This document shows positions 1 through 5,370 of a stretch of 9,048 nucleotides of DNA, one piece after another (within the stretch, counting starts at the first letter, position 1; every line of letters starts with the position of its first letter). Below the pieces are notes generated by a model, which ran no database searches, was not told the origin of the DNA, and saw nothing but the letters and a program-made list of their open reading frames with translations. Source of the DNA: Gallionella sp. (GTDB taxonomy: Bacteria; Pseudomonadota; Gammaproteobacteria; Burkholderiales; Gallionellaceae); contig JANLID010000045.1 in NCBI GenBank assembly GCA_024654105.1, positions 1 to 9,048 of the forward strand. Reading direction: 5' to 3'. A program made the translations under genes and the position numbers.

Positions 1-240
1 CGCCTTGCTGTAGTTGCCGGAGGACGCCGCCTTGCTGTAGTTGCCTGAGGACGCCGCCGTGCTGGAGTCGCCGGAGGACGCCGCCGTGCTGTAGTTGCCG
101 GAGGACGCCGCCGTGCTGGAGTCGCCGGAGGACGCCGCCTTGCTGTAGTTGCCGGAGGACGCCGCCTTGCTGTAGTTGCCTGAGGACGCCGCCGTGCTGG
201 AGTCGCCGGAGGACGCCGCCGTGCTGGAGTGGCCGGAGGA
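1..240 (-). repeat. Tandem 27-bp coding repeat, about nine units
   Basis: A 27-bp unit recurs head to tail from position 240 down to 1 and is cut by the window edge. Copies differ mainly at the codons for residues 5, 6 and 8 of the 9-residue unit, giving two main types (G-N-Y-S-K and G-D-S-S-T). DNA identity between copies is very high, including synonymous positions, which suggests recent expansion or gene conversion. Copy number may vary between relatives. Confidence 0.95.
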
Positions 241-615
241 CTTGTCAGCCGCTTTCGCGTTCGTAAAAGTCCATTTAATTTGAGCCGCAATCAGCGCGGG
301 AATGGATAGTGCGGCTTTAATCGTGATTGACTTACCAACGCGCTTTGTATCGTCGCGTTTCTCATCGCTCACGCCACCGAGTTCAACTTGTGCGACTGGC
401 GCAGTTATCGGGTAATAATTCCAGACATCAAGCGGCGCTTCGCAGGCATGGAAGCCGGAATTGCAGAGCGAGACAGGGCCGTCGTGCGTGTAGGTCTTTC
501 CGACCTCATATTGAAAACCTTTGCACTTCCAATCCGCGCCGAAAGCCTTATACGCGACGAGCGTTTTGCTCTCGGCTATTTTGGTTTGCGGCTTCGCTGC
601 TGCCTGCTTCGCCAT
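1..615 (-). CDS. DUF7666-like protein with 9-residue tandem repeats (3' end outside window)
   Basis: The frame is open from ATG at 613-615 to the window edge (205 codons, no stop), with a good ribosome site (GAGGAG, complement of 621-626). Residues 1-125 form a globular domain with K-A-F-x-x-D-W-K-C-K-G-F-Q-Y-E-V-G, C-N-S-G-F-H-A-C-E and L-D-V-W-N-Y-Y motifs, which I recognise as the DUF7666 type found in phages and prophages; its function is unknown. Residues 126-205 are nine tandem copies of A-S-S-G-[NDH]-[YS]-S-[TK]-A. The G-x-x-S-x-A spacing resembles beta-roll or beta-helix repeats such as YadA heads, but that is inference. No signal peptide is visible. The promoter is a near copy of the early lytic promoter, so the gene is probably repressed in the lysogen. 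The carboxyl end is not in the window. Domain assignment is from memory of motifs, not a search. Confidence 0.85.
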   Translation of the reverse strand, partial: MAKQAAAKPQTKIAESKTLVAYKAFGADWKCKGFQYEVGKTYTHDGPVSLCNSGFHACEAPLDVWNYYPITAPVAQVELGGVSDEKRDDTKRVGKSITIKAALSIPALIAAQIKWTFTNAKAADKSSGHSSTAASSGDSSTAASSGNYSKAASSGNYSKAASSGDSSTAASSGNYSTAASSGDSSTAASSGNYSKAASSGNYSKA

Positions 616-653
616 CTGTGCTCCTCGTGCGCCCGGGTGGGCTGACAGTTCGA

Positions 654-682
654 AGCGTAGCAAAGCTTTGCTAGGATTGCAA
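654..682 (-). promoter_or_regulatory. Predicted promoter of the DUF7666-like gene
   Basis: On the minus strand TTGCAA (677-682) is followed 17 bp later by TACGCT (complement of 654-659). Both boxes are weak, but they fall at the same places as the boxes of the Cro-gene promoter when the two regions are aligned. The operator at 658-673 covers the spacer and -10 box, so a bound repressor would block polymerase. Confidence 0.55.
658..673. promoter_or_regulatory. Phage repressor operator, perfect palindrome
   Basis: TAGCAAAGCTTTGCTA is a perfect 16-bp palindrome. The half-site AGCAAA recurs in three more sites (681-696, 1904-1919, 1927-1942), the last two at the repressor/Cro switch, so the likely binders are the CI-like and Cro-like proteins of this window. 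Confidence 0.8.
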
Positions 683-696
683 GCAAAACTTTGCTT
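681..696. promoter_or_regulatory. Phage repressor operator, second site of pair
   Basis: AAGCAAAACTTTGCTT has the same AGCAAA half-sites, symmetric except for the two central bases. It starts 23 bp from the site at 658, about two helical turns, the same spacing as in the pair at 1904/1927. It also touches TTGACC (695-700), a possible -35 box for plus-strand transcription. Confidence 0.75.
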
Positions 697-784
697 GACC
701 TTGAAAAAGGTGGGGCGCAGAATGGGCAAATCAGGCCCGGATCCCGGCAGCCGCCGGGCGGGTCAGGGACTACGGAGGTGGGTT

Positions 785-1069
785 ATGGGTGAAGCGATTG
801 CAGGCGAACTCGAGTTGAACCTGGAACCCGAGAGCTTGGCGGCGTTGCGCGAGGTCGGGCTGATCGCGGAGCGTGCTCGATTGTTAGGTGACGAGGAAGT
901 GCTATCGGCCGCCGGTAGCGTTCTTTATGACTTTCCTGAAAGCCTCGAACGCGTTCCCGGTGATCTTCACGGTCTTACCGCAACCGGGGCACCGAAACTG
1001 ACGTGTCTTTTCAAGATCAAAGAATCGCTGCTCGCTCGTATGCTTGCACTCCGGGCACTCGACAGGTAG
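785..1069 (+). CDS. Possible small protein, overlapping an antisense gene
   Basis: An ATG at 785 follows an excellent ribosome site (GGAGGT, 774-779), and a weak promoter (TTGACC 695-700, 17 bp, CAGAAT 718-723) lies between it and the operators. The first 40 residues are rich in Glu, Leu and Ala and look protein-like. Against it, the 3' 168 bp run antisense to the zinc-ribbon gene at 902-1102 with codons exactly in register, a frame that often stays open by chance in GC-rich genes. An in-frame ATG at 722 would add 21 residues. I recognise no family. Either it is a real convergent gene with a long overlap, or only the ribosome site is coincidental. Confidence 0.3.
   Translation: MGEAIAGELELNLEPESLAALREVGLIAERARLLGDEEVLSAAGSVLYDFPESLERVPGDLHGLTATGAPKLTCLFKIKESLLARMLALRALDR
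901..919. repeat. Inverted repeat at the end of the zinc-ribbon gene
   Basis: GCTATCGG, three loop bases, CCGGTAGC: an 8-bp stem with one G-T pair that includes the stop codon of the minus-strand gene at 902-1102. There is no T-run after it on either strand, so it is not a classical intrinsic terminator, but it could stabilise the 3' end of the lysogeny transcript. Confidence 0.5.
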
Positions 1070-1102
1070 CGAGGCGTTCGGATTCGGTGTGAATTTGAAC
1101 AT
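902..1102 (-). CDS. Small zinc-ribbon protein
   Basis: This 66-residue protein has C-P-E-C at residues 16-19 and C-P-G-C at 38-41, a four-cysteine zinc ribbon, followed by a basic helix (51-61). The start is supported by GGAGG just upstream. It is the last gene of the minus-strand run that begins with the repressor, so it is probably expressed in the lysogen. Such ribbons bind nucleic acid or protein partners; I cannot name the target. It could be a lysogenic accessory gene. The 3' part overlaps the doubtful plus-strand frame at 785-1069; the conserved cysteine pattern makes this strand the better choice. Confidence 0.8.
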   Translation of the reverse strand: MFKFTPNPNASLPVECPECKHTSEQRFFDLEKTRQFRCPGCGKTVKITGNAFEAFRKVIKNATGGR

Positions 1103-1177
1103 TCGATCCTCCGTCTGACTACCGCCGCCGGCACTGCGCCCGCTCGGTGCGGTCCTTGATCTTCGCCGTGACTACTT

Positions 1178-1429
1178 TCAGCGCGCGCACCCACAATGAG
1201 GGCAGACGGCGGCGGTAGGGTTAAACGGCTTGCCACACGCCTTGCATTCAGGGGCAGCAGCGATCTGTAATAGTCCCTTAATTTCGACAAGGAGATGGTT
1301 CGTCTGCTTGGCCTCATCGAGAATTTTCTGCATTTTCGGCTGCATCCCAAATATGGCGAACGGCAGGAAAAACCACAAGACGGCGAGCACGAGAAGAAAG
1401 AGCGCGCCGATTACATAGAGGGGTTCCAT
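1178..1429 (-). CDS. One-helix membrane protein with C-terminal zinc ribbon
   Basis: An 83-residue protein. Residues 4-28 are a hydrophobic membrane helix with a short Met-Glu-Pro start; residues 30-57 form a charged amphipathic, coiled-coil-like helix; the tail has C-K-A-C (62-65) and C-P-H-C (76-79), a zinc ribbon. It is probably anchored in the inner membrane, but the sequence does not settle which side the ribbon faces. The start follows GGAGG. It lies 25 bp downstream of the repressor stop, in the same direction, so it is probably co-transcribed and made in the lysogen. Membrane proteins in this position are often exclusion or conversion factors, but that role is inference. Confidence 0.8.
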   Translation of the reverse strand: MEPLYVIGALFLLVLAVLWFFLPFAIFGMQPKMQKILDEAKQTNHLLVEIKGLLQIAAAPECKACGKPFNPTAAVCPHCGCAR

Positions 1430-1454
1430 TCTGTGCCTCCGCTATTGTCCCGGC

Positions 1455-1880
1455 CTAGTGGATTGTGGGCGGCTCGTCTTCTTCGTCCGCGAATAGCCCC
1501 GAATAGGGGGGGGGCGCCGGGGTATCAGGCGGGCTATCCTTGACTGCGCTGTTGGGTGGCTGCGTGTCTTGTGCAAGCGCGGATGTCAAGGTATGGGTGA
1601 GTGTCTCACTGAGCGTGGCTGGGTCGATCAGTAGTTGCCAAACTTCCATCCCGAAGGCATGGGCGACACTTTCGACTTCGGCGAGTTTAGGAGACGCTGT
1701 TTTGCCGCTGATTGTTGGCGCTCGATCTCCTGGCCGAAGCATGAGACTTACAGCGGTCTGTGCTACCCCCGAGGCGTCCGCAATCTGCTTCTGCGTCCGT
1801 AAGACGACCGAACCCGCCCTGAGACGTTGCAGGTTCCTGGCAAGAATCTGTGGAGAGGTGATTGGTCGGCGTTTTTGCAT
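1455..1880 (-). CDS. CI-like phage repressor, short, helix-turn-helix
   Basis: The 141-residue protein has a helix-turn-helix of the Cro/CI type at about residues 29-50 (T-Q-K-Q-I-A-D-A-S-G-V-A-Q-T-A-V-S), then a helical region to about 85 and a low-complexity Pro-rich tail with an acidic end. There is no S24/LexA-type peptidase domain, so RecA-stimulated self-cleavage is not expected. I chose ATG 1880 rather than the upstream start at 2027 or 1955, because the latter would put the operators inside the coding region. No ribosome site precedes 1880, so translation may be leaderless, as for lambda cI. The gene is divergent from the Cro-like gene across two operators. A run of nine C residues (1506-1514) encodes Pro123-125. 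Confidence 0.8.
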   Translation of the reverse strand: MQKRRPITSPQILARNLQRLRAGSVVLRTQKQIADASGVAQTAVSLMLRPGDRAPTISGKTASPKLAEVESVAHAFGMEVWQLLIDPATLSETLTHTLTSALAQDTQPPNSAVKDSPPDTPAPPPYSGLFADEEDEPPTIH

Positions 1881-1903
1881 GAAATAAGGGTGACTTAACG
1901 GGC

Positions 1904-1919
1904 TAGCAAAGTGTTGCTT
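1904..1919. promoter_or_regulatory. Phage repressor operator at the genetic switch
   Basis: TAGCAAAGTGTTGCTT has the same half-site as 658-673 with one imperfect arm. It lies between the divergent repressor and Cro-like genes and overlaps the -35 region of the plus-strand promoter. Confidence 0.75.
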
Positions 1920-1946
1920 GCGTTTCCAGCAAAACTTTGCTACTGT
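1918..1946 (+). promoter_or_regulatory. Predicted early lytic promoter (PR-like)
   Basis: TTGCGT (1918-1923), 17 bp, TACTGT (1941-1946). The match to consensus is modest, but the arrangement is identical to that of the DUF7666 promoter, and both boxes overlap operators. The predicted RNA start is near 1953, right at the ATG (1954) of the Cro-like gene, so its mRNA may have almost no leader. Confidence 0.5.
1927..1942. promoter_or_regulatory. Phage repressor operator at the genetic switch, second site
   Basis: CAGCAAAACTTTGCTA shares its AGCAAA-AC-TTTGCT core with the operator at 681-696. It starts 23 bp after the site at 1904 and covers the promoter spacer up to the -10 box. Confidence 0.8.
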
Positions 1947-1953
1947 TTCGTGC

Positions 1954-2184
1954 ATGGATACACCGATTCTTGAATTTGTCATGGGTGAGCTTGAGGCCCG
2001 GAAAGGAAACTGGCCCGACATCGCCAAGGAAATAGAGCCGGATTCGTGGACATCGTATTACTCCTGGCTGACGAAGCTCGCACAGGGCCGCATACCGGAC
2101 CCGAGCGTGAACAAAATCCAGCGGCTTGCTGACCATTTTCGCGGCCAGCAACGGACGGCGCCAGCCACCGAGCGCGCCGCATGA
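1954..2184 (+). CDS. Cro-like transcriptional regulator
   Basis: A 76-residue protein. The part around residues 18-45 (K-G-N-W-P-D-I-A-K-E, then S-W-L-T-K-L-A-Q-G-R-I-P-D-P-S) is a helix-turn-helix of a kind common in phages of Betaproteobacteria. It sits divergent to the repressor, as cro does in lambdoid phages, and probably competes for the same AGCAAA operators. The earlier in-frame TTG at 1918 is inside the operator region and is rejected. There is no ribosome site before ATG 1954, which fits a leaderless or very short-leader transcript. Autoregulation and repression of the lysogeny promoter are inferred from position. Confidence 0.75.
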   Translation: MDTPILEFVMGELEARKGNWPDIAKEIEPDSWTSYYSWLTKLAQGRIPDPSVNKIQRLADHFRGQQRTAPATERAA

Positions 2185-2205
2185 GCGAGCAGTCCGCCTT
2201 CCGTG

Positions 2206-2454
2206 TTAATGCCGCTCTCCTGGAGCATCTTGAGGCCCGGCGTTTTCAAGCGCATGAAGTGCCCGATCTATGGCGTCTCGCACCTCACGAGCTTGGGCAG
2301 GGTGAAACACATACCTGCGACCCGGGTCCGCTTCTTCGATCCCTTGCATCGAATGCGACAGGAAGCCGAAGCGAATGAACAACGCCCCGTATGCAGGGAT
2401 GGCGCGCACCTCGTACTCGGTTACAGGGAAGAGCGGCAGTTCATCTTGTTCCAT
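2206..2454 (-). CDS. BssS-like small protein, antisense to early operon
   Basis: An 82-residue protein with Y-E-V-R-A-I-P-A-Y-G-A-L-F-I-R-F near residues 14-29 and Y-V-F-H-P-A-Q-A-R-E-V-R-D-A-I near 48-62. The alternation of a Y-x-A-L-x-x-R strand, a second strand and a final helix resembles the BssS family, known from an E. coli biofilm regulator and seen in many prophages; the assignment is from memory. The start at 2454 follows AAGGGG. Longer upstream starts (to 3015) would run through four plus-strand genes and are rejected. It converges on the Cro-like gene with a 21-bp gap and is divergent from the gene at 2539, so its transcript opposes early transcription. Confidence 0.65.
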   Translation of the reverse strand: MEQDELPLFPVTEYEVRAIPAYGALFIRFGFLSHSMQGIEEADPGRRYVFHPAQAREVRDAIDRALHALENAGPQDAPGERH

Positions 2455-2518
2455 GGAGGCCCCTTTCGTGAAAGTTGATGGGTTCAGCGATCTACAACTT
2501 ACCACGGCTGGGGCCTCC
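2455..2518. repeat. 9-bp inverted repeat between divergent genes
   Basis: GGAGGCCCC (2455-2463) and its complement GGGGCCTCC (2510-2518) flank the 46-bp core of the intergenic region between the BssS-like gene and the plus-strand gene at 2539. The left arm covers the ribosome-site region of the minus-strand gene. It could be a binding site for the ribbon-helix-helix protein next to it, or chance. Confidence 0.4.
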
Positions 2519-2538
2519 GCCTCATTCAAGGGGCCGCG

Positions 2539-2754
2539 GTGAGTTTGCGCGGAAAAGATTTCCGTTGCGAGATCGATCCCGCCCTGCATGAGCATCTGCG
2601 CATCATGGCCGACTTTCAAGACAGCGACATCGGCCAACTCGGGGCGAAACTTCTCGAAAAAGCGATTGTTGGTGAGTTCCACGAATTCACGATACTCGCT
2701 GAGCGCATGGCGCGTTGCGGAATCGTGCGGAAAGTGGCGGAAGACTCGAAATGA
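2539..2754 (+). CDS. Ribbon-helix-helix-like DNA-binding protein
   Basis: A 71-residue protein starting with GTG after AAGGGG (2528-2533). Residues 7-12 (D-F-R-C-E-I) look like the pairing strand, followed by D-P-A-L-H-E-H-L-R-I-M-A-D-F and S-D-I-G-Q-L-G-A-K-L-L-E-K-A-I, the two helices of an Arc/MetJ-type fold. The remaining 30 residues are a helical tail. It is the first gene after the antisense BssS-like gene and may control that divergent region. Its stop overlaps the next start (ATGA). Confidence 0.65.
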   Translation: MSLRGKDFRCEIDPALHEHLRIMADFQDSDIGQLGAKLLEKAIVGEFHEFTILAERMARCGIVRKVAEDSK

Positions 2755-2927
2755 CCGCCATCCGCACCGGTTACTTGCGCCAATACCGTCACCAGCAGCC
2801 CCACGACTCTTTGTGGCGCGAGTACGAGGCCCGGAAGCAGGAGTACCTCGCCCGGCACCCGGACGCGCCACAGACGGCTTACGAGGCCGAGATGAAGCGG
2901 ATCCGGGATGAGCTAGGGGTGGCGTGA
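2751..2927 (+). CDS. Small phage protein of unknown function
   Basis: A 58-residue, charged, mainly helical protein (E-Y-E-A-R-K-Q-E-Y-L-A-R-H and Y-E-A-E-M-K-R-I-R-D-E-L are clear helices). I do not recognise the family. The ATG at 2751 overlaps the previous stop and the gene ends inside the start region of the next, so it is translated as part of a coupled series. An upstream in-frame ATG at 2715 lies inside the preceding gene and has no advantage. Confidence 0.65.
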   Translation: MTAIRTGYLRQYRHQQPHDSLWREYEARKQEYLARHPDAPQTAYEAEMKRIRDELGVA

Positions 2928-3517
2928 TGGCGATCAGCAAGCAACTCCTGCAGGCGATCGCCGTCACCTCAGAACTGACCGGCACGCAGCTATCCGAGGC
3001 CGCGGCGCGCGTCATGGCGCAGGATCTGGCGCGTTACCCGGAGCAACAGGTACTCGGAGCCCTAACGCGCTGCCGGCGCGAGCTACGGCCCCACGGATTG
3101 ACCATAGAGGCCGTCCTGACCCGCTTGGACGATGGCCGCCCGGGTGCTGAGGAAGCTTGGGCCATGATGCCGCGCGACGAAGCGCAGTCCGTGGTCTGGA
3201 CCGACGAAATGGTGCAAGCCTGGGGCATCGCGCAGCCCCTGCTTGAAGAGGGCGATCAAGTCGCCGCGCGCATGGCCTTCGCGGAAACCTACCGGAAGCT
3301 GATTCAAGCGGCCAGGGATACCGGCCAAGCGGTAAAGTGGACGCCGAGCCTTGGGCACGATCCGCACGGCCGGGAGTCGGTACTGGTCGACGCCGCCCGG
3401 CGCGGCCGGCTGACGCCGCAGCACGTCGCCAAACTCCTACCGTACCGGGAAGAACCTCACCCGGAGATTGCCGCGCTGCTCGCCGGCCAAAAACAGATTG
3501 AGGACAAAGTGGCATGA
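2927..3517 (+). CDS. Replication accessory protein, possibly helicase-loader-like
   Basis: A 196-residue protein. Residues 16-65 (L-S-E-A-A-A-R-V-M-A-Q-D-L, Y-P-E-Q-Q-V-L-G-A-L-T-R-C-R-R-E-L, L-T-I-E-A-V-L-T-R-L) follow a pattern seen in phage helicase loaders and related small replication proteins (G39P/lambda P-like N-terminal regions). The middle and C-terminal parts are helical and I do not recognise a domain. It sits directly before the DUF1376 protein, as loaders often pair with initiators. ATG 2927 overlaps the previous stop; AGGGGT lies upstream. A GTG at 2924 is possible. The loader role is inference. Confidence 0.6.
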   Translation: MAISKQLLQAIAVTSELTGTQLSEAAARVMAQDLARYPEQQVLGALTRCRRELRPHGLTIEAVLTRLDDGRPGAEEAWAMMPRDEAQSVVWTDEMVQAWGIAQPLLEEGDQVAARMAFAETYRKLIQAARDTGQAVKWTPSLGHDPHGRESVLVDAARRGRLTPQHVAKLLPYREEPHPEIAALLAGQKQIEDKVA

Positions 3518-4425
3518 GCAAAACAGACGCTTGGCTGCCCCTCTACGTCGCCGACTATTTGGCGGCCACGACGCGGCTAACGACCGAACAGCACGGGGCC
3601 TACCTGCTCATCATCATGGACTACTGGCGCAACGGCGCGCCGCCGGATGACGATGTGGTGCTGGCGCAGGTAACGCGCATGACGCTTGCTAGGTGGAAAG
3701 CGCAGCGTGGAGTCATCGAGCGGTTCTTCCAAGTCAGTGGGAAATGCTGGCAGCACAAGCGCATTAACGCCGAAATTGAGAGAGCAAAAGCCAAGCAAAA
3801 AGCCAAGCAAGAGGCTGGCAAACTTGGTGGCGAAGCGAAAGCAAAAGCTCTAGCAAACAGTGTAGCAAACGCCAAGCTAAAAGCTACACCTTCACCTTCA
3901 CCTTTACCAAAGACCTTTACCGGCACCGAGAAACCGTCACCGGCACCTTCACCGGAAATCAAAACCGAGCAAAGTCAAAACCTCTCCGCTGCCGCTGACG
4001 CGGCAACGGCCCCGAGAGCGAAGTGTGGCAACGTCAAGGCAAAGTCAGAAGCGCATACAGGGGAAACCTGGACGGCCTACTCTAGCGCCTACGAGGAGCG
4101 GTATCACGTACTGCCGATGCGCAACGCCAAGGTCAACGGAATGCTGGCGCGGTTCTGCGAACGCATCCCGCTCGATGAGGCGCCGGGTGTCGCCGCGTTT
4201 TTCGTCCGCAGCAATCGCGGTCTTTACGTCAACTCCAGGCACGCTGTTGACCTCCTACTACGGGACGCCGAGGGCTTGCGAACTGAGTGGGCAACCGGAC
4301 ATCACGGAACCGAGACCGAGGCCCACCAAGCAGACAAAACCGCCGCCACTGGCAACGTGTTCGGGAAACTCATTGCCGAGGCCGACGAAGCCGAAAAACT
4401 CGCAGCTAATTTAGTTTCGCAGTGA
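3514..4425 (+). CDS. DUF1376 (YdaU-type) phage replication protein
   Basis: A 303-residue protein. Residues 7-41 (W-L-P-L-Y-V-A-D-Y-L, L-T-T-E-Q-H-G-A-Y-L-L-I-I-M-D-Y-W) are diagnostic of DUF1376, a winged-helix-like domain of phage initiator proteins. Residues 85-120 are Lys/Ala-rich, 122-150 form a Pro/Thr/Ser linker, and 185-270 form a second domain with W-T-A-Y-S-S-A-Y, typical of these proteins' C-terminal part. It occupies the position of the lambda O gene, so an origin inside its linker is plausible. Start and stop overlap its neighbours. Confidence 0.85.
   Translation: MSKTDAWLPLYVADYLAATTRLTTEQHGAYLLIIMDYWRNGAPPDDDVVLAQVTRMTLARWKAQRGVIERFFQVSGKCWQHKRINAEIERAKAKQKAKQEAGKLGGEAKAKALANSVANAKLKATPSPSPLPKTFTGTEKPSPAPSPEIKTEQSQNLSAAADAATAPRAKCGNVKAKSEAHTGETWTAYSSAYEERYHVLPMRNAKVNGMLARFCERIPLDEAPGVAAFFVRSNRGLYVNSRHAVDLLLRDAEGLRTEWATGHHGTETEAHQADKTAATGNVFGKLIAEADEAEKLAANLVSQ
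3889..3985 (+). other. Repeat-rich linker DNA, possible replication origin
   Basis: Inside the DUF1376 gene, short C-A-C-C-rich repeats (ACCTTCACCTTCACC, 3888-3902) are followed by two exact copies of ACCGGCACC (3919-3927, 3939-3947) 20 bp apart and a partial ACCGGAAAT (3951), then an AT-rich stretch (about 3954-3978). Lambda-type origins lie in the linker of the initiator gene, with iterons next to an AT-rich element. The repeats also encode a Pro/Thr linker, so a coding explanation is possible. Confidence 0.35.
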
Positions 4426-4634
4426 TGAGCCAGTGCGATCAAATCCTAGACTGGATGCGCACGCAGGGCAGCATCACTCCCGCGCAGGCCTACGAGCGCT
4501 TCGGAATTCTCGATATGCACAGCCGAGCCGCTGAACTGCGGGAGCGTGGCTACAACGTAATTTGCCAGATCAGGACAAGAAACGGAAAGCGATGGGGCGA
4601 ATATTTTCTTGCGCGCGAGGATATATTTGCATGA
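4425..4634 (+). CDS. Small winged-helix/HTH protein
   Basis: A 69-residue protein with C-D-Q-I-L-D-W-M-R-T-Q-G-S-I-T-P-A-Q-A, a short turn, S-R-A-A-E-L-R-E-R-G-Y and a basic beta-hairpin (I-R-T-R-N-G-K-R-W-G-E-Y), the pattern of HTH_39-type proteins common in prophage replication regions. Likely DNA-binding; target unknown. Its ATG overlaps the stop of the replication gene (TGATGA), so translation is probably coupled, and no good ribosome site is present. Confidence 0.75.
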   Translation: MSQCDQILDWMRTQGSITPAQAYERFGILDMHSRAAELRERGYNVICQIRTRNGKRWGEYFLAREDIFA

Positions 4635-4810
4635 GCGACCGCTTCATGGTTGATCACACCTACAACGCCGGCACCGATAAAAAGCCCGACTGGCGTCGGC
4701 TGCGCTACATGATCTCGGGCAGCAATATTCAAGACCGTTTCCAGGACCGGAACGCGCACGAGCTGGCGATGGAAAAGACAAAGGCGATGTTGAAGGGGAG
4801 GGAGGCATGA
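4631..4810 (+). CDS. Small phage protein of unknown function
   Basis: A 59-residue protein with no family I recognise. It has a mixed-charge N-terminal half with an aromatic D-W-R-R-L-R-Y stretch and a C-terminal helix (H-E-L-A-M-E-K-T-K-A-M-L-K). It starts on an ATGA overlap and ends on another, so it belongs to the early operon. An upstream in-frame ATG at 4562 lies wholly inside the previous gene and is rejected. Confidence 0.6.
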   Translation: MSDRFMVDHTYNAGTDKKPDWRRLRYMISGSNIQDRFQDRNAHELAMEKTKAMLKGREA

Positions 4811-5364
4811 GTAACGCCATTCGGATGACTCCAGAGGCCGCGGCTGCCGCTCAAGCCAAGGCGCTTGATGGCTGGCGCCGGCAAGGGACTGTCAGGACGC
4901 ACCACCTGAGCAACGAGGAGGAGGTCATAGGGTTCGGGCATGCACAGGATGGGAAGTCGCCCCAAACAGCCGCATTTCAAGCCGCGCAGGCATTGAAAAT
5001 AGGCACGCTCGCCGGGAAAGCTAGCCGGTCGAAGTATGGGGCGGTCAAGGTCTACGTGCCGGGCGGAAACGAGAGGTTCGACTCAAAACTCGAATACCGC
5101 TGCTGGCTGGAGCTGGTGCAACGTCAGGCGCTGGGGCAGATCAAAGGGCTGCGCCATCATGTGAAATTTAGCCTGTTCATGACCGGCGGTGAGCACTACG
5201 GGGTGTGGACAGCCGATTTCGTGTATGAGATGGAAGATCCTCAAGGCTGGCGTCGTGTGGTTGCGGACGCCAAATCCGCTCACACCCATAAGCTCCCGGC
5301 ATGGCAGAAGATCAAGCTGTTGATGAAAAATTGTCATGGAATGGATGTAGTGGAATTACCTTAA
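4807..5364 (+). CDS. DUF1064 phage nuclease-like protein
   Basis: A 185-residue protein. From residue 76 it matches the DUF1064 pattern: K-Y-G, then F-D-S-K-L-E (91-96), a helix, L-R-H-H-V-K-F (115-121), T-A-D-F (135-138) and V-A-D-A-K (152-156). E96, D137, D154 and K156 would make a PD-(D/E)xK site, so a DNA endonuclease is likely, perhaps acting on replication or recombination intermediates; substrate unknown. Residues 1-75 are an extra, Ala-rich N-terminal part. A strong ribosome site (GGGAGG) precedes the ATG, which overlaps the previous stop. Confidence 0.8.
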   Translation: MSNAIRMTPEAAAAAQAKALDGWRRQGTVRTHHLSNEEEVIGFGHAQDGKSPQTAAFQAAQALKIGTLAGKASRSKYGAVKVYVPGGNERFDSKLEYRCWLELVQRQALGQIKGLRHHVKFSLFMTGGEHYGVWTADFVYEMEDPQGWRRVVADAKSAHTHKLPAWQKIKLLMKNCHGMDVVELP

Positions 5365-5370
5365 CTCAAC

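Noticed and set aside
1..240. CRISPR-like array
   Set aside because: The 27-bp units are directly joined with no unique spacers, and they stay in frame within a minus-strand gene.
743..758. CCCGGC-AGCC-GCCGGG hairpin as a terminator
   Set aside because: No T-run follows on either strand; it is GC-rich leader DNA.
1881..2027. N-terminal extension of the repressor to 2027
   Set aside because: It would encode residues across the operators and antisense to the start of the Cro-like gene; the HTH domain is complete from 1880.
2181..2378. Plus-strand 65-aa frame starting on the Cro stop (ATGA)
   Set aside because: It overlaps the minus-strand BssS-like gene, whose sequence looks far more like a protein; the C-terminal half of this frame is low quality.
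2455..3015. Long minus-strand frame upstream of the BssS-like gene
   Set aside because: It is antisense to three or more plus-strand genes that overlap each other in normal operon fashion, and its residues are Arg/Ser/Pro-rich as in shadow frames.
3850..3870. AGCAAA half-sites inside the DUF1376 gene as further operators
   Set aside because: They are single half-sites in direct orientation in a Lys/Ala-rich coding stretch, with no paired arm.
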